Source: an uncultured Lachnospiraceae bacterium (GTDB lineage: Bacteria; Bacillota_A; Clostridia; Lachnospirales; Lachnospiraceae). From it: a stretch of DNA of 9,907 bases. This document shows, one piece after another, positions 6,516-9,907 of this stretch. The first letter of the stretch is position 1, and each line of letters opens with the position of its first letter. A program made the position numbers and the translations under genes. The stretch lies in contig CAMOGO010000028.1 in NCBI GenBank assembly GCA_946614075.1, positions 1-9,907 on the forward strand, given 5' to 3'. The notes under the pieces were generated by a model. The model was not told the origin of the DNA and ran no database searches. It saw nothing but the letters and a program-made list of their open reading frames with translations.

Positions 6516-6546
6516 TTGACCTTCAGGTTACCTGAAGGTCTTTACT
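6516..6546 (+). promoter_or_regulatory. MerR-type promoter and perfect palindromic operator for reductase B
   Basis: TTGACC (6516-6521) is followed after a 19-bp spacer by TTTACT (6541-6546). A perfect palindrome at 6518-6540 fills the spacer: GACCTTCAGGT, a central T, then ACCTGAAGGTC. This is the geometry of promoters activated by MerR proteins, in which the dimer twists DNA to realign over-spaced -35 and -10 elements. The -10 hexamer is a poor match, as is common for activator-dependent promoters. The reductase B start codon lies about 110 bases downstream. Confidence 0.78.
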
Positions 6547-6654
6547 ATTCTTAGCAGCCGGAATGGCAGTGGGAAATGGACATGTCATCCGGAAAGAAAA
6601 GCGCAGGGCTCCGCCTTGCAAACGATACTATTTAAACAGGAGGAAATAACAAAG

Positions 6655-8265
6655 ATGAAGAACAATGGCATTTCCAGACGTAGCTTTCTGAAGGGCTCCG
6701 CAGCGGCAGCGGCAGCTATGAGCCTGGCATCCGCATTCCGTATGCCGGCTTTTGCCGAGGAGGCAATGACGGAGGAGGCACTGGGCGATCCGGTCGAGAC
6801 CTATGAGGCAGACGTCGTCATCGCAGGCGCCGGTGCAGCCGGCTTGATGGCAGCCCTGGAGCTTACCATGGCAGGCAAGAAGGTTATCGTCCTGGAGAAG
6901 GGTGCATCCGCAGGAGTTTCCAATTTCTCCATGTGCGGCGGCCCGACAGCATGCGAGACCAAGCTGCAGGCAGAGGAAGGCTGCACGGTCACACTCGAGC
7001 AGATTTACGGCCATATGTATGATTTCTCCAATACCGCTGTCAACGGCAAGCTCCTGAAGAAGGTCCTTTCCTGCACCGGTACGGCGATTGACCGCATGAC
7101 CGACCTCGGCATCCCGATGGTCGTCAAGGAAGATACCTATGGTGTCGGCTTCCGCGGCCGTCATATGTTCATGACCGGCGGCCTGGAGCGTGTACAGCCG
7201 ATCGTAGACGCAGTTGAGGCAAACGGCGGTGAGTTTATCTACGAGGCAGAGGCCCGCGAGATCGTCATGACCGACGGCGTAGCCAGCGGTCTGAAGGCTC
7301 TGAACGAGGACGGAGAGGTCATCGAGGTCGATGCCGGCGCTGTCCTGATCACCTGCGGCGGCTTCCTGGGCGATGAGCAGCTTCAGAAGGAGCATTTCAA
7401 CACCAAGGTCTTCCCGCTCGGAAACGTCCTGAGCAACGGCGGCAGCATCCGCATGATCCTGAAGGCCGGCGGCGTGCTGGATCGCAACTTCGCAGTCCTC
7501 GGCAATGAGTGCGGCGCTGTCTCCGCAGCAACGACCGGCTGGCCGTTTGACGAGTACTGGCTCAACGTCAACGAGCACTACGGCTACTGGCTGTTCGGCG
7601 GTCTGTACGTTGACAAGAGCGGCGAGCGTTTCATCAACGAGAAGAGAGTCGCTGACTTCCCGCTGGCACTGGGCGGCGAGGCGATTGTCCGCGCAGGCAA
7701 GGCTTACGTGATCATGGATGCAGACTACTATAATGCAGCCAGCGCTGAGGGCGGCATCTACGCATACCTTGGCATGCCGGAGGACTGGGCTTCCGGTATG
7801 GAGGCAATGTACTACAGCACCACCGAGGCCAAGAAGGAGACCGATCTGGAGCTCGCCATCGAGGAAGGCTGGGCCTTCAAGGCTGACACCATCGAGGAGC
7901 TCGCGGAGCACTTTGGTCTGGCTGACCTTCCGGCAACGGTCGAGGCTTACAACGGCTACTGCGAGAGCGGCGTCGACGAGGAGTTCGGCAAGAGCGCAAG
8001 CTTCCTGAAAGCCGTCAAGAACCCTCCGTTCTATGCCTTTGAGTATGTTCCGAGCGCATGGGATACCAACGGCGGCATCAAGACCGACAGCCACCTGCGT
8101 CCGGTCGATGCCGACAACAACGCCATCCCCGGCCTGTATGCAGCCGGCGTCTGCGTAGGCAGCATGTACACCGCTCCTTACTATGACAACGAAGGCTCCA
8201 GCGTCGGCCTGGCCGTCGGCTCCGGCGTCCTCGCAGGCAAAGAAATCGAGGCTTATCTGGGATAA
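6655..8265 (+). CDS. Tat-exported FAD-dependent reductase, fumarate reductase flavoprotein superfamily (reductase B)
   Basis: The chosen start (ATG 6655) follows AGGAGG (6638-6643) and gives 536 residues; an upstream in-frame TTG at 6616 would precede this ribosome binding site. A twin-arginine signal SRRSFLKG (7-14), a polyalanine stretch and an AFA-EE cleavage region indicate Tat export. FAD-binding glycines are G58/G60/G63, with E81 as ribose contact. GGFL (235-238), GERFINEKR (323-331) and TNGGIKTD (471-478) follow the flavoprotein fold. It is a clear paralogue of reductase A: EGWAFKADTIEELAE is identical in both (404-418 here). The HGxNRLGGN-like motif of fumarate reductases is replaced by APYYDNEGSSVG (507-518). 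Unlike A it has an arginine just after RFINE, so substrates may differ. There is no haem or FMN domain, so an external electron donor is required. It is probably induced by MerR2. A very strong hairpin follows at 8304-8386. Confidence 0.9.
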   Translation: MKNNGISRRSFLKGSAAAAAAMSLASAFRMPAFAEEAMTEEALGDPVETYEADVVIAGAGAAGLMAALELTMAGKKVIVLEKGASAGVSNFSMCGGPTACETKLQAEEGCTVTLEQIYGHMYDFSNTAVNGKLLKKVLSCTGTAIDRMTDLGIPMVVKEDTYGVGFRGRHMFMTGGLERVQPIVDAVEANGGEFIYEAEAREIVMTDGVASGLKALNEDGEVIEVDAGAVLITCGGFLGDEQLQKEHFNTKVFPLGNVLSNGGSIRMILKAGGVLDRNFAVLGNECGAVSAATTGWPFDEYWLNVNEHYGYWLFGGLYVDKSGERFINEKRVADFPLALGGEAIVRAGKAYVIMDADYYNAASAEGGIYAYLGMPEDWASGMEAMYYSTTEAKKETDLELAIEEGWAFKADTIEELAEHFGLADLPATVEAYNGYCESGVDEEFGKSASFLKAVKNPPFYAFEYVPSAWDTNGGIKTDSHLRPVDADNNAIPGLYAAGVCVGSMYTAPYYDNEGSSVGLAVGSGVLAGKEIEAYLG

Positions 8266-8303
8266 TTTAAATCTGGTAAAGGCTTCCTGATGGGATAGGA
8301 GAC

Positions 8304-8386
8304 CAAGCCAAGCAAGACAGGGGACGGGTCTCTGTCTGATTGCACGCAGTCAGACAGAGACCCGTCCCCTGTCTTGCTTTGGCTTG
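8304..8386. repeat. 83-bp palindrome (REP-like), probable terminator of reductase B
   Basis: Arms 8304-8339 and 8350-8386 are complementary over 36 positions with only one bulged base. The core of the left arm is GACAGGGGACGGGTCTCTGTC, and the 10-base loop can itself pair TGC with GCA. It starts 38 bases after the reductase B stop and would form an extremely stable RNA hairpin, though without a strong T-run. The core matches the elements at 1095-1119 and 1138-1196, so it is a dispersed repeat. From memory, GGGACGGTTCTCTGTC-type palindromes are frequent in Clostridia and resemble REP elements moved by TnpA-REP transposases; no such transposase is in this window. Confidence 0.85.
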
Positions 8387-8536
8387 CCCTGGCAGAGGAC
8401 ATCCCCTGTCTTGCCTTGGCTTGCCCTGGCAGAGGCCATCCCCTGTCTTGCCTTGTCTTGCCTGCAGAGGCCCGTCCCTGTCTTGTATTGTCTTGCCTGC
8501 AGAGGCCTGTCCCCTGTCTTGTATTGTCTTGCCTTG
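8355..8536. repeat. Tandem array of about five 35-38-bp units derived from the palindrome's right arm
   Basis: Units begin with CAGAG at 8355, 8393, 8430, 8465 and 8500, with lengths of 38, 37, 35, 35 and about 37. Each contains a variant of RTCCCCTGTCTTG followed by short CTTGCCTTG-type runs. The first unit is the right arm of the 83-bp palindrome, so the array seems to have expanded from it. Open frames across it (for example 8340-8588) are rich in Cys, Leu and Pro only because of the repeat. Confidence 0.85.
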
Positions 8537-8586
8537 TCTTGGACTCCTTTTTATGCTGTTTTCCCTGCCTTTGGGAACCCTCTCTT

Positions 8587-9012
8587 GACATTCCTTGGAG
8601 AACTACGGGTGCGCCAGTTTATTTGCGGGAATTCCCACGTAGGAAATCTGGCCCTTTGAAGCAACTCCTCAGAAATTTACGGGGGAATTGCTCCCGATTT
8701 TGGATAGCACCGTAGCAGAGAGCGAGCATTGAGAGTGTGGTATAGAAATATTACGTGGGATATTGAGAATTGCTTCAAGTAAGCGGTAACTTGGAAACTA
8801 AATTGATACTAAGTAGTAATATCGATACGGGGATACGCTCGCTTTTTTCAAATAGCACCCGTAAAAAATGGGAATGTTGCCTGTGGGCTTTGCTCTTGTT
8901 ACGTGGGAAGTGTAAAAATCTGCGGATTGCCACGTAAAAATGGACAGGAAAGGGTTTTCCTGAAGCTTTCATGTACGGGTGATCGGCAGAAGCCAGAAGG
9001 ATTCCCACGTAA
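8587..9012. repeat. Non-coding stretch with scattered TTACGTGGG / CCCACGTAA motifs and inverted repeats
   Basis: I see no convincing gene here. The motif CCCACGTA/TACGTGGG occurs at about 8634-8641 (CCCACGTAGG), 8751-8760 (TTACGTGGGA), 8899-8909 (TTACGTGGGAA), 8930-8937 (CCACGTAA) and 9002-9012 (TTCCCACGTAA). The copies at 8899-8906 and 8930-8937 form a perfect 8-bp stem. Separately, TTGAAGCAA (8656-8664) and TTGCTTCAA (8770-8778) are perfect complements enclosing about 105 bases that include a CGGGGG/CTCCCG mini-hairpin. GGGAATTCCC near 8627-8636 is a palindrome. Confidence 0.55.
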
Positions 9013-9174
9013 TTATTTCAAAAAGAGCATATAACCAATGAGCCACAGGAGTCACGAGGACAAGAATTAAGAACCTCCCTGGATTGGGCAAGTCAATGAT
9101 GTGTTGATGGAAGCAGGAAGCCAGCGCATATTTTTTTTAATACAACGCTTTAATTTGCTTGAATAGGGAAGCCA
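9013..9174. other. AT-rich intergenic sequence ahead of the small ORFs
   Basis: Nothing clearly recognisable is present. TTGATG (9104-9109) and TATTTT (9129-9134) are 19 bp apart and could be a weak promoter for the small ORFs, followed by a TTTTTTTT run. I would not rely on it. Confidence 0.3.
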
Positions 9175-9321
9175 ATGACGACAGACGGTGCAACGATATC
9201 GGCATCTGCTATGAGCTATGTACAGCAACCTATGAGCAGTACTGCTAAGCCGGGTATGAAGAATGCTGCTGCAGCTCTTTACGATTACTATTATCAGACA
9301 CTCGAATATAGAAAAAAATAG
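9175..9321 (+). CDS. Small hypothetical ORF, 48 residues (first of a pair)
   Basis: ATG at 9175 opens a 48-codon frame ending in TAG at 9319-9321. AGGGA just before the start (about 9166-9170) is a modest ribosome binding site. The peptide begins MTTDGATISASAMSYVQ, has an alanine run near the middle and ends ALYDYYYQTLEYRKK, aromatic and basic. There is no signal peptide, transmembrane segment or cysteine. The stop lies 15 bases before the next small ORF, whose ribosome binding site starts right at this stop codon; this close spacing suggests a two-gene transcript. I do not recognise the family. It could also be a chance frame in intergenic DNA, and the pairing with the better-supported ORF downstream is the main argument for it. 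Confidence 0.4.
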   Translation: MTTDGATISASAMSYVQQPMSSTAKPGMKNAAAALYDYYYQTLEYRKK

Positions 9322-9336
9322 AGGAGGAATAAATCC

Positions 9337-9453
9337 ATGGAGAGATTTGAAGCCGTGGAGATGGAGATTATTGAGTTTGGGGCAGAGGATGATAGTATCA
9401 CCAATTCCGATACATTGACGCCAGAATTACCCATTGGCCAAGATAACGAGTGA
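9337..9453 (+). CDS. Small acidic peptide ORF, 38 residues (second of a pair)
   Basis: ATG at 9337 is preceded by GAGGAGGAAT, a near-perfect ribosome binding site with suitable spacing, and the frame runs to TGA at 9451-9453. The peptide begins MERFEAVEMEIIEFGAEDD and ends TPELPIGQDNE. It is strongly acidic, has no cysteine, and shows an amphipathic N-terminal half with a Ser/Thr-rich middle. From memory, many Clostridia encode short orphan peptides with a similar start (basic residue, aromatic-Glu, then a Glu-Ile-Ile-x-Phe core and an acidic tail). Their role is unclear to me, and a ribosomal peptide precursor is one idea. No modification enzyme or transporter is visible in this window, so the function stays open. 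This is the most credible small gene here. Confidence 0.55.
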   Translation: MERFEAVEMEIIEFGAEDDSITNSDTLTPELPIGQDNE

Positions 9454-9488
9454 GGCGGGGGACGATCATTCTGCCTCATGAGCACCTG

Positions 9489-9530
9489 ATGTAACACAGG
9501 GAAGTGTCCTGTGTGCCGTGTTAGTTACAT
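9489..9530. other. Two-tier hairpin downstream of the small ORFs
   Basis: ATGTAAC (9489-9495) pairs with GTTACAT (9524-9530), and inside it ACACAGG (9494-9500) pairs with CCTGTGT (9508-9514). The two stems share the AC at 9494-9495. GTTACATGG recurs at about 9588-9596, where it is followed by a T7 run. That T-run can pair with the A-run at 9535-9541 (AAAAAACCA with TGGTTTTTT), which may act as a terminator for the small-ORF transcript. Confidence 0.5.
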
Positions 9531-9688
9531 GGCACAAAAAACCAGTGGTTGCCGGAATGCCAGGGAAGTTTCCCGCAGAGGGCATAGGTTACATGGTTTT
9601 TTTGAGAGAAACTGAGGAGAAATGTAAGAAAAAGCCGGGGAAATCTTGTCAGATTAGCAAGAATTCCCTGACTTTTCTGATGACGGGG

Positions 9689-9786
9689 AGCCTGAAACCA
9701 CAGGGAAGCAAGGAAAAGATGACACGGTTTCCCTGGGGTAGACTATTTGAAAGCCTGAAACCCCAGGGAAGCAAGGGTAAGACGAC
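9689..9786. repeat. 35-bp direct repeat, two copies 63 bp apart
   Basis: Copies at 9689-9723 and 9752-9786 match at 31 of 35 positions. Each starts AGCCTGAAACC and contains CAGGGAAGCAAGG. CCAGGGAAGC in the second copy (9763-9772) is a perfect complement of GCTTCCCTGG at 9790-9799, so the repeat also forms hairpins with the short array that follows. Confidence 0.85.
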
Positions 9787-9853
9787 CATGCTTCCCTGGA
9801 CGACCATGCTTCCCTGGACGTCCATGGTTCCCCGGCCACCATGGTTCCCTGGA
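9783..9853. repeat. Short tandem array of four 17-18-bp units
   Basis: The units are 9783-9800 and 9801-9818 (identical, CGACCATGCTTCCCTGGA), 9819-9836 and 9837-9853 (both with CCATGGTTCC). They lack intervening spacers, so this is not a CRISPR array. The TTCCCTGG part is the complement of the CAGGGAA element repeated upstream. Confidence 0.88.
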
Positions 9854-9858
9854 CCAAT

Positions 9859-9891
9859 CGAGTAGGAGGAGGCTTGTCCGACTCCTACTCG
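9859..9891. other. Perfect 10-bp-stem hairpin at the window end
   Basis: CGAGTAGGAG (9859-9868) and CTCCTACTCG (9882-9891) are perfect complements around 13 bases. No T-run follows; instead the sequence becomes very GC-rich (CGCCGGCCGCCCG) up to the window edge. Its role is unknown. Confidence 0.6.
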
Positions 9892-9907
9892 CCGCGCCGG
9901 CCGCCCG

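Noticed and set aside
6616..6654. Upstream TTG start for reductase B
   Set aside because: The AGGAGG that serves ATG 6655 lies inside this extension, and the Tat signal begins properly at 6655.
6628..8094. Long minus-strand open frame (488 codons) opposite reductase B
   Set aside because: Same reason: a shadow produced by GC-rich codon use in the real gene.
8340..8715. Overlapping plus-strand frames of 82-113 codons and a minus-strand frame of 112 codons over the tandem array
   Set aside because: The translations only reflect the 35-38-bp repeat (runs of Cys-Leu-Pro or Gly-Gln), with no ribosome binding site or domain.
8775..9008. 77-codon minus-strand frame
   Set aside because: It has a GTG start without a clear ribosome binding site, no recognisable family, and lies across the TTACGTGGG motif region.
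9783..9853. Possible CRISPR array
   Set aside because: The units are contiguous and only 17-18 bp, with no spacers. The same holds for the array at 8355-8536.
9518..9865. 115-codon plus-strand frame and a 67-codon minus-strand frame over the terminal repeats
   Set aside because: They are repetitive peptides (KPQGSK, MLPWT) created by the direct and tandem repeats, with a poor start context.

Overview
The window looks like chromosomal DNA from an anaerobic Clostridia-type Firmicute, possibly a Lachnospiraceae or Oscillospiraceae relative from the gut. This is inferred, not proven. The grounds are strong AGGAGG-type ribosome binding sites, GC-rich coding DNA beside AT-rich intergenic DNA, a respiratory molybdoenzyme module, Tat-exported flavoprotein reductases, MerR regulators and short GC-rich palindromes of a type I recall from clostridial genomes.

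Left part (1-2668). The 3' end of a molybdopterin oxidoreductase catalytic subunit is followed by its four-cluster ferredoxin subunit (506-1087). No membrane-anchor gene follows. A long hairpin ends this unit, and a sigma-A-like promoter then drives a threonine ammonia-lyase with a C-terminal ACT domain (1336-2541). The last 11 codons of that gene, stop included, are duplicated in tandem. A bidirectional terminator separates it from the next gene, which converges on it.

Centre (2707-8265). This is the most interesting part. Two MerR-family regulators with GyrI-like C-terminal regions are transcribed divergently from 5350-5598. Each is followed on its own strand by a paralogous Tat-signal FAD-dependent reductase of the fumarate reductase flavoprotein superfamily. 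The result is two mirrored [MerR - reductase] modules. Both reductase genes have a MerR-type promoter with a 19-bp spacer, and the two promoters share an identical 15-bp block over the -35 element. In one, the spacer carries a perfect 11+1+11 palindrome. Both reductases lack the HGxNRLGGN-type segment of true fumarate reductases and have no haem or FMN-binding domain. I infer that they are exported reductases for small organic electron acceptors other than fumarate, induced by the two MerR proteins. Substrate and electron donor cannot be read from the sequence.

Right part (8266-9907). This is a repeat-rich, mostly non-coding stretch. It holds an 83-bp palindrome related to the one at 1138-1196, a tandem array that appears to have grown from one of its arms, scattered TTACGTGGG motifs, two tandem small ORFs (48 and 38 codons, the second with an excellent ribosome binding site), and a terminal cluster of direct and inverted CAGGGAA repeats.
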